The position numbers and the translations under genes are program-made. The notes under the pieces are model-generated. The model was not told the DNA's origin. It saw nothing but the letters and a program-made list of their open reading frames with translations, and made no database searches. Positions 44,301 to 52,099 of a stretch of DNA of 64,000 nt are shown in pieces (positions within the stretch are counted from its first letter, which is position 1; each line of letters starts with the position of its first letter). The stretch is from JBFEYJ01 sp041563315 (lineage in GTDB: Bacteria; Pseudomonadota; Gammaproteobacteria; Thiohalomonadales; Thiohalomonadaceae). Where the stretch lies: contig JBFFNE010000002.1 in the NCBI GenBank assembly GCA_041563315.1, positions 1 to 64,000 on the forward strand, written 5' to 3'.

Positions 44301-47290
44301 ATAATTCTCAAAACGCTGCCGAGACCACGATTTCAATTCCTGAGGATGATGTCTTTTCAGAAGGACTGGATGCGATTGAGCCTGTCAGCGAGGTGGCATC
44401 GCACTTAACAACTGAAAAGACGGTGGTGCCTCAGCAGGATGATGAATCACCTGTCTTCGTACATTCGACTGAAGATGATGATCCCGAATTACTAGAGATC
44501 TTTCTTGAAGAAGGCGCAGATATTCTCGACGCTAGTGAGGAGACACTTCAGGCATGGGTAGATAACCCTGCAGATAAGTCCTTGGTAGAAGAGCTGCAGA
44601 GACAGCTTCATACCCTAAAAGGCGGCGCACGCATGGCCGGTATATCAGCGATTGGGGATTTGAGCCATAGTCTTGAGTCTACTGTTGATAAAGTTGTGGA
44701 TGGGGTGCTGGAGCGTACCCCGGCGATGCTGGATTTGTTGCAGTCGTCACATGACCGTCTTGTCACTATGCTTGAGCAGGTTAGAAGTCATGAGCCGGTT
44801 AGTGAGGGAAATGACCTAATTAGGCAGGTGGAAGAGCTTTCCAATGGTCATACCTCCGTAACGGCTGGAGGGAATACCACTGCTAACGATGAGGAACCCG
44901 TTGGACAGCAGGATGCTTCTGGGAATGCTGCTGTTTTGAATCCTGATTTTGGTCCTGCCGATACGGGTACTCGCTCTGTGAGCATGCCGGAGATCGAGCC
45001 GGATCTCTCTGCACTCGAAAAAGCTGTATCAGATGTTGAGTTTAATCTCACCACTTGGATGCGTGATGTCAATGACCGTGAGATGTTCGAAAACCTCAGG
45101 CACTCAGGTATTAAACTCGGTCGTGTAAGCGCAGATTTTGGAATCAATGAAATTGTTGAACTCACCGATTCACTTGTCAATCTTTTGTCGGCGATTAATG
45201 ATGGGTATGTTCCAGCTTCAAAAAAAAACAACGATCTGATGATGTTGGTCTTGGACCGCGTTCAATTAATGATGACCCAGGTCAAGACTCTTGAACCATT
45301 GGACAATAACTCTTTTGTCGTAGCAGACATTCGCGAGATTCTTAGCATAGCTTCGGCCGAACTCGGCAAGGGCGAAAAAGTTGTTGATATCAGCAAGGTG
45401 CGTGAAACAGCTGATACAACTGCAGAAGACAATGAAAATCGACGCAGAGCACCTCGAGTTCAGCATGAGCTGGTTAGAGTGCGTGCGGACTTGCTTGATA
45501 ACCTGGTTAATTTTGCCGGTGAAGTGAGTATTTATCGTTCCCGTGTTGAACAGCAGATAGGTTCATTCCACTCGAGTATCGATGAAATGGATCAGACAGT
45601 GCTTCGCTTGCGTGACCAGGTGCGCATGTTTGATATTGAAACAGAAGGACAAATCGAGTCACGTAAGGAAGATGCTCAGAAGAAGGGGTATGAAGACTTT
45701 GACCCCTTGGAATTTGACCGTTTTACACAGATGCAGCAGCTGTCACGCTCAATGGTCGAAAGCCTGAGCGACCTTGTGAGTATCGAAGATATACTTCTAA
45801 GCCTTACACGCGAATCTGAAACTTTGTTGTTGCAACAGGCAAGGGTAAATACTGAGCTACAAGAAAGTCTCATGCATACACGCATGGTCCCACTTGTTGA
45901 ATATGCACCACGTCTGCGCAGAATTGTACGTCAGACCTCTTCAGAACTAAACAAACGGACCAACCTTTCCTTTAAAGGTGCTGACGTCGAAATGGACCGG
46001 AACGTGGTTGAGCGTATGATGGCGCCGCTTGAACATATGCTTCGAAATTCCATTGCTCATGGCATTGAGGACGTCCAGGTGCGTGAGTCATCAGGTAAGC
46101 CTGAGACCGGGAATATTATTATCGCGCTTTGTCGCGAGGGCTCTGAGATTGTTGTTCGGGTAAGTGATGACGGTGCCGGTATCAATCTCGCCGCAGTGAA
46201 GAAAAAAGCAGTAGAACGTGGGTTGATGAATGAGAAAGCAAAGCTCAGTGACAAGGAGATCATGGGCTTTATTCTCGAATCCGGTTTTTCAACTGCGCAG
46301 TCACTAAGCCAGATTTCTGGCCGTGGTGTTGGCATGGATGTGGTCAATAGTGAGATTAAGCAGCTTGGTGGTGTCCTGGACATTGACTCTACGCCAGGGA
46401 AGGGAACGCAGCTGACGGTGCGCTTGCCCCTTACTTTGTCAGTCAGTCGCGCTTTGCTCGTCAATGCTGCAGATGATGTTTATGCCATACCATTGCTGGG
46501 TATTAGTGGTATTGAGCGCATTGGCGCGCAGGACCTCGAATCACTGCTCAGTGCAGAAAATCCGGTCTTCACTTGGGTTGGGGAAGAGTATGATGTGCTC
46601 CACCTGACGAGTCTTTTAGGTGGCAGTGCAGGTATGAGTACAGCAGAATCTGCCAATCATGCCTTGTTATTGACTAAGAGTGGTGAACAACGAATTGCTT
46701 TCGCTATTGATGGCTTGATTGGTAGCCGTGAAATTGTCGTTAAATCGCTAGGTCCGCAACTCAGTACACTTCAGGACTTGGCTGGTGCAACTATTCTTGC
46801 TGATGGAACTGTCGCGCTCATTATTGATATGCCTTCGCTTATTCGCCGTGGCATGGCAAGCAAAAGTAGTAATGTCATTGAGATGCAGCCTTCGGTCGCA
46901 GTGCTTGAGGAGGATGTTGAACCAACGATTATGGTTGTTGATGATTCCATTACGGTTCGAAAAGTCACTGAACGTTTACTCAAGCGTCGCAACATGAAAT
47001 GTGTTACCGCCAAGGATGGAGTGGATGCATTGACCGTTCTTGAGGACACTATACCTGATGTCATGTTGCTGGATATTGAGATGCCACGAATGGACGGCTT
47101 TGAATTGGCAACCCATATCCGTAACTCTGAACGGTTTAAAAACATACCCATTATCATGATTACCTCGCGAACAGGTGATAAACATCGCCAGCGCGCCATA
47201 GATATTGGGGTGAATAAATATATGGGCAAACCATATACGGAAGTTGATTTGATAGACAATATCGAAGCACTAATCGCCGGACAAGATTAA
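41324..47290 (+). CDS. chpA: Pil-Chp hybrid histidine kinase ChpA
   Basis: This 1988-residue CheA-type kinase has several phosphotransfer domains. Divergent ones contain H50 (LIHQVSGTLQ) and H478 (LLHMIIGSLTLL). Canonical ones contain H713 (FHTLKGSGRLVG), H869 (LHTLQGSSRMAG) and H1096 (LHTLKGGARMAG). A dimerisation segment lies near 1385, the ATP-binding domain at about 1530-1700 (LEHMLRNSIAHGIED, VSDDGAGINL, GRGVGMDVV), a CheW-like domain follows at 1705-1830, and a receiver at 1868-1985 has D1917. P. aeruginosa ChpA has 2472 residues, so some phosphotransfer domains are missing here. ATG 41327 is an equal start. Confidence 0.95.
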   Translation: MMAEQFDISTLAWVKGEIDETLKQARVALERYVDEPEDEVALDLCITLIHQVSGTLQMVELGGAAMFAGEMEQFASAIQKGQVEDREQAYELLMRAILQLPDYLESLLDGQRDNPQGLVPVLNAMRQQHGEKLLDSAAFFRPNLSIPPPPRKSKPPAGIDSAEAAKKLHRFYMSALVKILKGIDVQESLKILATVIEKLLNVAEGDHWRRLLWVAGGFAECLRDESIGVSTQSKPLLGKLEQQIKAVAAKGEPALDDEVVSVVLVQMLYLIGRAAPSGKIATDVVQAFDIERYLPQESGGLGGINAELKQTVSADIMEELSSVKDTFDVFVRSDRNSLESLRPMAESLERMAETLSLLQEDSLRESLREQVEIIRQILDGTLAINDETLMGIAGAIIAVESALRDWGNEAPVVKADASEEQVVDADNSSAAAAEHLRVTRQVMKEAKDDLIRVREAINNYIENPEDKPILDNLPSLLHMIIGSLTLLSYKRVAQVLVACRAFIQSELIDAKALPETDKLDALADAVMSVEYYLEAFVQSRVHPGSVLEVAEGAVASLGYAAGSVSAVVATGEVAVEDTAGIEVHEPPALEAALDEPVSINDAEKQRPNGSDAVPIEDTEKVETVELSTQSAINPADNLPGIPGNPAFDNEITSVASQPAETTDNQSDVVDDEILEIFIEEAEEELQNLQTLFPSWRDNPAAIDVLKDLRRSFHTLKGSGRLVGAADLGEFAWAYENMLNRVLEGTVNHNAAMLDIIERGIDVLPELIEQLKSGVQPQSDIAMLQEMANEVAQQKRSLTAATSSYSKPAEPDRVATPAAEQNELPELDPVLLEIYSKEADGHLDELEAFISKINEGGSRRVTEPVIRALHTLQGSSRMAGISGVADVCVKLEKYAKTIQASNETVDADGVTALAECVKYIRSMLDCLSNTGGGSGPSSGVALALANSIYEKVQHLEHIAHAQPEAGLAQQEENVEEVQAQPMPSVETIEVAEVNNSQNAAETTISIPEDDVFSEGLDAIEPVSEVASHLTTEKTVVPQQDDESPVFVHSTEDDDPELLEIFLEEGADILDASEETLQAWVDNPADKSLVEELQRQLHTLKGGARMAGISAIGDLSHSLESTVDKVVDGVLERTPAMLDLLQSSHDRLVTMLEQVRSHEPVSEGNDLIRQVEELSNGHTSVTAGGNTTANDEEPVGQQDASGNAAVLNPDFGPADTGTRSVSMPEIEPDLSALEKAVSDVEFNLTTWMRDVNDREMFENLRHSGIKLGRVSADFGINEIVELTDSLVNLLSAINDGYVPASKKNNDLMMLVLDRVQLMMTQVKTLEPLDNNSFVVADIREILSIASAELGKGEKVVDISKVRETADTTAEDNENRRRAPRVQHELVRVRADLLDNLVNFAGEVSIYRSRVEQQIGSFHSSIDEMDQTVLRLRDQVRMFDIETEGQIESRKEDAQKKGYEDFDPLEFDRFTQMQQLSRSMVESLSDLVSIEDILLSLTRESETLLLQQARVNTELQESLMHTRMVPLVEYAPRLRRIVRQTSSELNKRTNLSFKGADVEMDRNVVERMMAPLEHMLRNSIAHGIEDVQVRESSGKPETGNIIIALCREGSEIVVRVSDDGAGINLAAVKKKAVERGLMNEKAKLSDKEIMGFILESGFSTAQSLSQISGRGVGMDVVNSEIKQLGGVLDIDSTPGKGTQLTVRLPLTLSVSRALLVNAADDVYAIPLLGISGIERIGAQDLESLLSAENPVFTWVGEEYDVLHLTSLLGGSAGMSTAESANHALLLTKSGEQRIAFAIDGLIGSREIVVKSLGPQLSTLQDLAGATILADGTVALIIDMPSLIRRGMASKSSNVIEMQPSVAVLEEDVEPTIMVVDDSITVRKVTERLLKRRNMKCVTAKDGVDALTVLEDTIPDVMLLDIEMPRMDGFELATHIRNSERFKNIPIIMITSRTGDKHRQRAIDIGVNKYMGKPYTEVDLIDNIEALIAGQD

Positions 47291-47315
47291 ATACGGGTGG
47301 CTACGGCATAAAACT

Positions 47316-47819
47316 ATGTCAGAAAATTTATCGACAACGATCACAGATGAGGAGCTTTCAGAACTGAAGGTTCGCAGCTTTACTTTGCCGCTCAATAATC
47401 TGGCACTACTCGTTCCTAGTGCTGTGGTTGCTGAAGTGCTTGACTTCAGAGAGAGTGAGCCTGCGTCACACATGCCTGAGTGGCTATTGGGGATATTATC
47501 GTGGCGTGGGCAGAACGTGCCGGTATTTTGTTTTGAAAAGTTGTTGGGGCAGGAGAAGTCAATAGTCCGTGAAGGAACCCGATACGTCATTTGTAACACT
47601 CTTAACGGCAGTAACCGTATTCCTTTTTTTTGCATACAAATAGAGGGGATGCCTCAGTTACGCATGGTTACTAATGATATGCTCACTATGGACAGCGAGT
47701 CTGCTGATGTGCAGCCCGTCGTGCAGGCGTATCTGCGTCTTCAGGGAGAGAGGGTGATACTGCCCAATTTTGATAAAATCGAAGAGATGCTTGAAAGCTT
47801 GGGCATATCTGCAGACTAG
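47316..47819 (+). CDS. CheW-like protein, ChpC-type
   Basis: This 167-residue protein has a single CheW domain (VRSFTLPLNNLALLVPSAVV, MPEWLLGILSWRGQNVPVFC, NRIPFFCIQIEGMPQLRMV). In P. aeruginosa, ChpC, a second CheW protein, lies behind chpA and chpB; here it follows chpA after 25 bases with chpB missing. It may link further receptors to ChpA. ATG 47316 begins MSENLSTTITDEELSELKV. Confidence 0.88.
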   Translation: MSENLSTTITDEELSELKVRSFTLPLNNLALLVPSAVVAEVLDFRESEPASHMPEWLLGILSWRGQNVPVFCFEKLLGQEKSIVREGTRYVICNTLNGSNRIPFFCIQIEGMPQLRMVTNDMLTMDSESADVQPVVQAYLRLQGERVILPNFDKIEEMLESLGISAD

Positions 47820-47828
47820 TTGTGCGAG

Positions 47829-48530
47829 ATGGGAGTTTTAATAAGCGTGAAGAATAGCCTTTTTACTGTTTTGTTTGTTGGTTCTTTAACGACATTCTTC
47901 ATATGTTCTGCAGCGAACGCTGCTGAGAATGAGTTGACTGAGCGTGAAAGGATTATGGCCGAGATTGATAAGGATATTCATAACGAGGAAGCTCTCAAGT
48001 CGGCAATGCGAAAAGGCGAGGAACGTTCCGTTCTGTGTGGCCATTGCCATGGCGTTGATGGCAATAGTAAAAAGCCAGATATCCCTAACTTGGCGGGTCA
48101 AAATCCCGCTTACATCATAGAGCAAATCGGTAAGTTTATTGGTGGCTCAAGGAAAAACTTTGTGATGCAAACTTTGGCCAGTGACTTTACCTTTCAGGAT
48201 AAGGTAAATCTCGCTGTCTATTTTTCCTCACAGGAGTTAAAACCAGCTAATGCAAATCCTGAATTAGCTGCGAAGGGTGAATATATCTATAACAATGTTT
48301 GCTTCCGCTGCCATGGTGCTGACGGCCGTGGTGAAGAAGGCTATTCTCGCTTGGCTGGACAGCAGGTTGAGTATGTTCAATTAACATTAAAGCGCTTCAG
48401 GGCAGTCGCCAATAATAATACTGACCATAGCGAGGATAAACGCAGAAATGCCAGCATGGAACAGGTAACTGCTCGTCTGAGTGATGCAGATATTGAGGGG
48501 TTAGCACACTATCTTGCCTTACTGAAGTAA
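47829..48530 (+). CDS. dihaem cytochrome c (c4/c553 type), periplasmic
   Basis: This roughly 233-residue protein has a signal peptide ending near CSAANA-AE. Two haem-binding motifs, CGHCH near residue 73 and CFRCH near 159, each lie in a class I cytochrome domain followed by GVDGNS and GADGRGEEG. Distal methionines are expected in VMQTLASDF and ASMEQVTARL. It should carry electrons in the periplasm. The start is uncertain: ATG 47829 has no ribosome binding site, while GTG 47847 has GGGAG 12 bases upstream and gives an equally good signal peptide. It follows the CheW-type gene within ten bases, so it may be cotranscribed. Confidence 0.85.
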   Translation: MGVLISVKNSLFTVLFVGSLTTFFICSAANAAENELTERERIMAEIDKDIHNEEALKSAMRKGEERSVLCGHCHGVDGNSKKPDIPNLAGQNPAYIIEQIGKFIGGSRKNFVMQTLASDFTFQDKVNLAVYFSSQELKPANANPELAAKGEYIYNNVCFRCHGADGRGEEGYSRLAGQQVEYVQLTLKRFRAVANNNTDHSEDKRRNASMEQVTARLSDADIEGLAHYLALLK

Positions 48531-48752
48531 GTAATCGATGCCTTGTGGCATTGCGAAAACCTCTGTCAGCGCGCTACTGCCTATCTACTACGGCTTTGCC
48601 ACATTGGCGCAATAAAACGGAAAAATTTGAGCCCGAAACTGCTTATCAACGTTTCAGATAATGAGCTACTCCGGTTAATCATTTTCAAAGGGCTTGATTT
48701 TTTTCTCTCTCCTCACATAGAGGTAGCAGCTTGCCAGTTTAAATGCGAGGGT

Positions 48753-49481
48753 TCAGACAAGGTCACCCCAATGCGACTGCAGGGCTGCCATTGCCGTGAG
48801 CGCTGCGGTTTCAGTGCGAAGAACCCGGGGGCCGAGGCGCAGACCGCAATAACCTGCAGCATACGCGTTGTCTCGCTCTTTCTCAGAGAGTCCACCCTCC
48901 GGGCCAATCAGCAAGGTCAAATCGACAGATTTTTTTAAATCGCTGATACCGGTGCTTGCCCGGTGATCCAGTAACAAACGTAGGCCATGCGGTTCATCTC
49001 TTATCCAACTATCGAGGGATTGCATTGGAAGTAATTCGGGCAGTGTGTTGCGCCCGCACTGCTCGCATGCACTGATGACCACGCCGAGCCAATGCTCAAG
49101 TTTTCGTTCCTTTCTGTCGCCTTTCAGGTTCACTACCGATCGCTCGGTGTTTAGCGGGACGATACGTTGCACCCCTAGCTCCACGGCTTTCTGTATTGTG
49201 TAATCCATCCGTTCACCTCTGGATATTCCCTGTGCCAGGGTGACTTTAAGCGGTGACTCGACATCAATAAGCTGGCGCTCGCCAACGGTGACGATGACCT
49301 CGCGCTTGTTGATGTCGATAATGCTCGACGGATATTCTCCACCATGGCCGTCGAATAGCCTGAGTGGCGCGCCGATGCCAAGGCGGAGGACCTTCGCCAG
49401 GTGCCGCGAGGCATTTGGATTAAGAACAATTTTGCTCGCTGGTATCAGGGATTGGGAATGGAATATTCGTGGGACACGCAT
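48753..49481 (-). CDS. rsmE: 16S rRNA (uracil(1498)-N3)-methyltransferase
   Basis: This 242-residue SPOUT methyltransferase matches E. coli RsmE in length (243). It starts MRVPRIFHSQSLIPASKIVL and has VTLAQGISRGERMDYTIQKA, PLNTERSVVNLKG and the knot region LLIGPEGGLSEKERDNA. It methylates U1498 of 16S rRNA. It is convergent with the cytochrome gene, 222 bases apart, and precedes metF by 147 bases on the same strand. Confidence 0.95.
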   Translation of the reverse strand: MRVPRIFHSQSLIPASKIVLNPNASRHLAKVLRLGIGAPLRLFDGHGGEYPSSIIDINKREVIVTVGERQLIDVESPLKVTLAQGISRGERMDYTIQKAVELGVQRIVPLNTERSVVNLKGDRKERKLEHWLGVVISACEQCGRNTLPELLPMQSLDSWIRDEPHGLRLLLDHRASTGISDLKKSVDLTLLIGPEGGLSEKERDNAYAAGYCGLRLGPRVLRTETAALTAMAALQSHWGDLV

Positions 49482-49628
49482 CTGATCTATAGCTCCGTCA
49501 CGTGATAATTACCCATCCGGTCACCTTGAGGCAGTGCAGATCCGGGCGATCTTGTTATCAGCAGATAGTCCTCTCACGGAGTACAAGCTGTACCCGTGGC
49601 CAGGATTACCCTGTCGCCTTTATTCTTT

Positions 49629-50480
49629 TTAGGCCTTGAGACCAAGATTTGTCCAGATGATTCGTGTGGGTTCGACCTGGTTCATCGTGTAGAAATGCAG
49701 GCCAGGGGCTCCCGCCTCAAGCAGACGTCTGCTGAGATCGGAGGTAACATCCAGACCGAAGGCTCGCAGAGAGCGGATGTCTTCACCATAGGACTCGAGG
49801 CGCAGCATCAGCCAGCGAGGGATCTCAGCGCCACACATGGCAGAAAAGCGAGCGAGTTGTTTGATGTTGGTAATGGGCATGATGCCGGGAACGATCGGAA
49901 TATCGATACCGCGTTTTTCAATTTCCTCGACGAACCGTAAATACGCATCAATATTGTAGAAGTATTGAGTGATAGCGGCATTGGCACCAGCACCAACTTT
50001 GCGGGCAAAGTTATCCAGATCGACGTCTGCTGTTGGCGCCTGGGGATGAAATTCAGGGTAAGCCGCTACCTCGATATGGAAGTGATCGCCGGTTTCCTTG
50101 CGAATGAATTCGACCAGTTCATTAGCATAATGAAACTCACCGGTTTCACGCATTCCCGATGGCATATCTCCGCGCAATGCGACGATACGCTTGATTCCCA
50201 TTTCGATGTAGGTCTTTAATAATCCAGAAATGGCTTCCCGGGATGAACCAATACAGGAAAGGTGGGGGGCGGTATCCAGCCCGGCAGCGAACATTTCGCG
50301 AACTGTATCTACCGTTCCTTCCTGCGTGCTACCCCCTGCACCAAAGGTGACCGAGACATATTTGGGACCTAATTTGGCCAGTTCGTCACGGGTTATACGC
50401 AGTTTTTCTGCGCCTTCTGGTGTTTTGGGCGGGAAGAATTCAAAACTGAATTGCCGGGGGTGAACTTTCTGTGATTCCAC
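49629..50480 (-). CDS. metF: methylenetetrahydrofolate reductase
   Basis: This 283-residue flavoenzyme makes 5-methyltetrahydrofolate for methionine synthase. The start is GTG at 50480 with GGAGGAG eight bases before. Conserved parts are FEFFPPKTPEGAEKL, YVSVTFGAGGSTQEGT, RIVALRGDMPSG and NADH/flavin-side AAITQYFYNIDAYLRFVEE. It is shorter than E. coli MetF (296) by the N-terminal extension only. It lies 56 bases after ahcY and should fall under the SAH riboswitch, if transcribed together with it. Confidence 0.96.
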   Translation of the reverse strand: MESQKVHPRQFSFEFFPPKTPEGAEKLRITRDELAKLGPKYVSVTFGAGGSTQEGTVDTVREMFAAGLDTAPHLSCIGSSREAISGLLKTYIEMGIKRIVALRGDMPSGMRETGEFHYANELVEFIRKETGDHFHIEVAAYPEFHPQAPTADVDLDNFARKVGAGANAAITQYFYNIDAYLRFVEEIEKRGIDIPIVPGIMPITNIKQLARFSAMCGAEIPRWLMLRLESYGEDIRSLRAFGLDVTSDLSRRLLEAGAPGLHFYTMNQVEPTRIIWTNLGLKA

Positions 50481-50536
50481 GTTGACTCCTCCGGAAAATG
50501 ACAGAGGAACAGCACTTGCTGTCCCTCGCCTTCCCT

Positions 50537-51832
50537 CTAGTAGCGGTAGTGATCAGACTTATATGGCCCTTCAACGGGGACCCCAAGGTAGTCGGCCTGC
50601 TCTTTTGTCATGGTGGTGAGCTGTGCACCGATTTTGGTCAGGTGCAAATGTGCGACCTTCTCGTCCAGGTGCTTGGGCAGGACATACACCTGATTGTCGT
50701 ACTGTTCGTGGTTGCTCCACAACTCAATCTGCGCAATCACCTGATTGGTGAACGAGGCGGACATGACAAAGCTTGGGTGACCAGTGGCACAGCCAAGATT
50801 GACGAGGCGGCCCTCGGCCAGCAGGATGATTTTCTTGCCATCCGGGAAAATCACGTGATCGACCTGTGGCTTGATGTTCTCCCAAGTGTACTGGCGCAGA
50901 CTGGCGACATCGATTTCGTTATCGAAGTGGCCGATGTTACAGACGATGGCCTCGTCTTTCATGGCCTGCATGTTTGCATGGGTAATGACATCGATGTTGC
51001 CTGTGGTGGTGACAAAAATATCACCGAGTGCAGCGGCCTGGTCCATGGTCACAACGCGGTAGCCTTCCATTGCCGCCTGCAGCGCGTTAATCGGATCGAT
51101 TTCTGTGACCCAGGTGGTTGCACCCATGCCGCGGAAAGCCTGGGCACAGCCTTTGCCGACATCGCCGTAGCCGAGGACGACACAGATCTTGCCGGCAATC
51201 ATCACATCGGTGGCGCGCTTAATGCCATCGATGAGTGACTCGCGGCAGCCATAGAGATTGTCGAATTTTGACTTGGTCACCGAGTCGTTGACGTTGATTG
51301 CCGGAACCAGGAGTTCGCCCTTTTTCGCCATTTCATAAAGACGGTGCACACCGGTGGTGGTCTCCTCGGAGATACCGCGCACCTGCTTGAGCCGGTCGGG
51401 GTACTTATCATGCATGATCTGGGTGAGGTCGCCGCCATCATCCAGGATCATGTTAGGCGTCCAGCCATTGGGCCCCTGGATGGTTTGCTCGATACACCAC
51501 CAGAACTCTTCTTCGGTCTCACCCTTCCAGGCGAAGGTCGGGATACCGGCCGCGGCCATCGCCGCCGCGGCCTGATCCTGGGTGGAGAAGATGTTGCAGG
51601 AGGACCAGCGCACTTCAGCTCCCAGATCAATTAGGGTCTCCATCAAGACAGCGGTCTGAATGGTCATGTGCAGGCAGCCGGCAATTCGTGCACCTGCCAG
51701 TGGTTTTTTGCCCGCATACTCCTCACGCAGGGCCATCAGGCCCGGCATCTCGGTTTCGGCAATCGCGACTTCCTTACGGCCCCAATCGGCCAGGGAGATG
51801 TCAGCGACCTTATAGTCTGTGAAGTCAGACAT
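50537..51832 (-). CDS. ahcY: adenosylhomocysteinase (SAH hydrolase)
   Basis: This 431-residue enzyme splits S-adenosylhomocysteine into adenosine and homocysteine, clearing the product inhibitor of methyltransferases. The substrate region has GCLHMTIQTAVLMETL and VNDSVTKSKFDNLYGCRES, the NAD loop VVLGYGDVGKGCAQAF and the C-terminal KSDHYRY. Length equals the short bacterial/eukaryotic form (about 432). An SAH riboswitch lies 24 bases before the ATG (51857-51930), with AGGAGAGAG as ribosome binding site. metF follows after 56 bases. Confidence 0.97.
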   Translation of the reverse strand: MSDFTDYKVADISLADWGRKEVAIAETEMPGLMALREEYAGKKPLAGARIAGCLHMTIQTAVLMETLIDLGAEVRWSSCNIFSTQDQAAAAMAAAGIPTFAWKGETEEEFWWCIEQTIQGPNGWTPNMILDDGGDLTQIMHDKYPDRLKQVRGISEETTTGVHRLYEMAKKGELLVPAINVNDSVTKSKFDNLYGCRESLIDGIKRATDVMIAGKICVVLGYGDVGKGCAQAFRGMGATTWVTEIDPINALQAAMEGYRVVTMDQAAALGDIFVTTTGNIDVITHANMQAMKDEAIVCNIGHFDNEIDVASLRQYTWENIKPQVDHVIFPDGKKIILLAEGRLVNLGCATGHPSFVMSASFTNQVIAQIELWSNHEQYDNQVYVLPKHLDEKVAHLHLTKIGAQLTTMTKEQADYLGVPVEGPYKSDHYRY

Positions 51833-51856
51833 GTGTCTCTCTCCTAGTGTCGTTGG

Positions 51857-51930
51857 GAGCGCCGTTGAAAGATGTGCCGCCTCCCCGAGCCTGACGGAAA
51901 ACCCGCTGCAGCGCTCCTCGGGGAGGTTGG
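51857..51930 (-). ncRNA. S-adenosylhomocysteine (SAH) riboswitch
   Basis: Read on the minus strand, the leader contains CCGAGGAGCGCTGCAGC, then CAGGCTCGGGGAGG and, after a short bulge, AACGGCGCTC, the three conserved blocks of the SAH riboswitch. The first and second blocks pair (CCTCCCCGAG with CTCGGGGAGG), and GAGCGC pairs with GCGCTC as the pseudoknot. It ends 24 bases before ahcY, near its ribosome binding site. The riboswitch switches ahcY on when SAH accumulates. Confidence 0.95.
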
Positions 51931-51946
51931 GTGTGTTTATTCACCA

Positions 51947-52087
51947 CCGCAAAGGCGCAAAGTGCGCAAAGAAAAACCGATAGATAAACTGTCTGGTGGT
52001 GCCATTCAGTCGCAGACCATAATCCACTCATGTAGATTATCATGGACCGGTTTCGGTATTAACATTGCATCCTTCGCGCCTTTGCGG
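51947..52087. repeat. 141-bp element with perfect 12-bp inverted ends, between metK and ahcY
   Basis: The ends are CCGCAAAGGCGC (51947-51958) and GCGCCTTTGCGG (52076-52087), perfect inverted repeats. The left end continues with AAAGTGCGCAAAG, a direct echo of the same motif. An inner hairpin ATAATC (52019-52024) and GATTAT (52035-52040) lies in the middle. No protein is supported. It ends 13 bases before the metK stop and begins 17 bases from the riboswitch, so it fills the metK-ahcY gap. It looks like a small non-autonomous repeat. Confidence 0.75.
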
Positions 52088-52099
52088 AGAAAGTTGTTT

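Noticed and set aside
48543..48938. Open frame of 131 codons after the cytochrome gene
   Set aside because: Its second half lies antisense to rsmE, it lacks a ribosome binding site and shows no domain; the 222 bases between the genes look noncoding.
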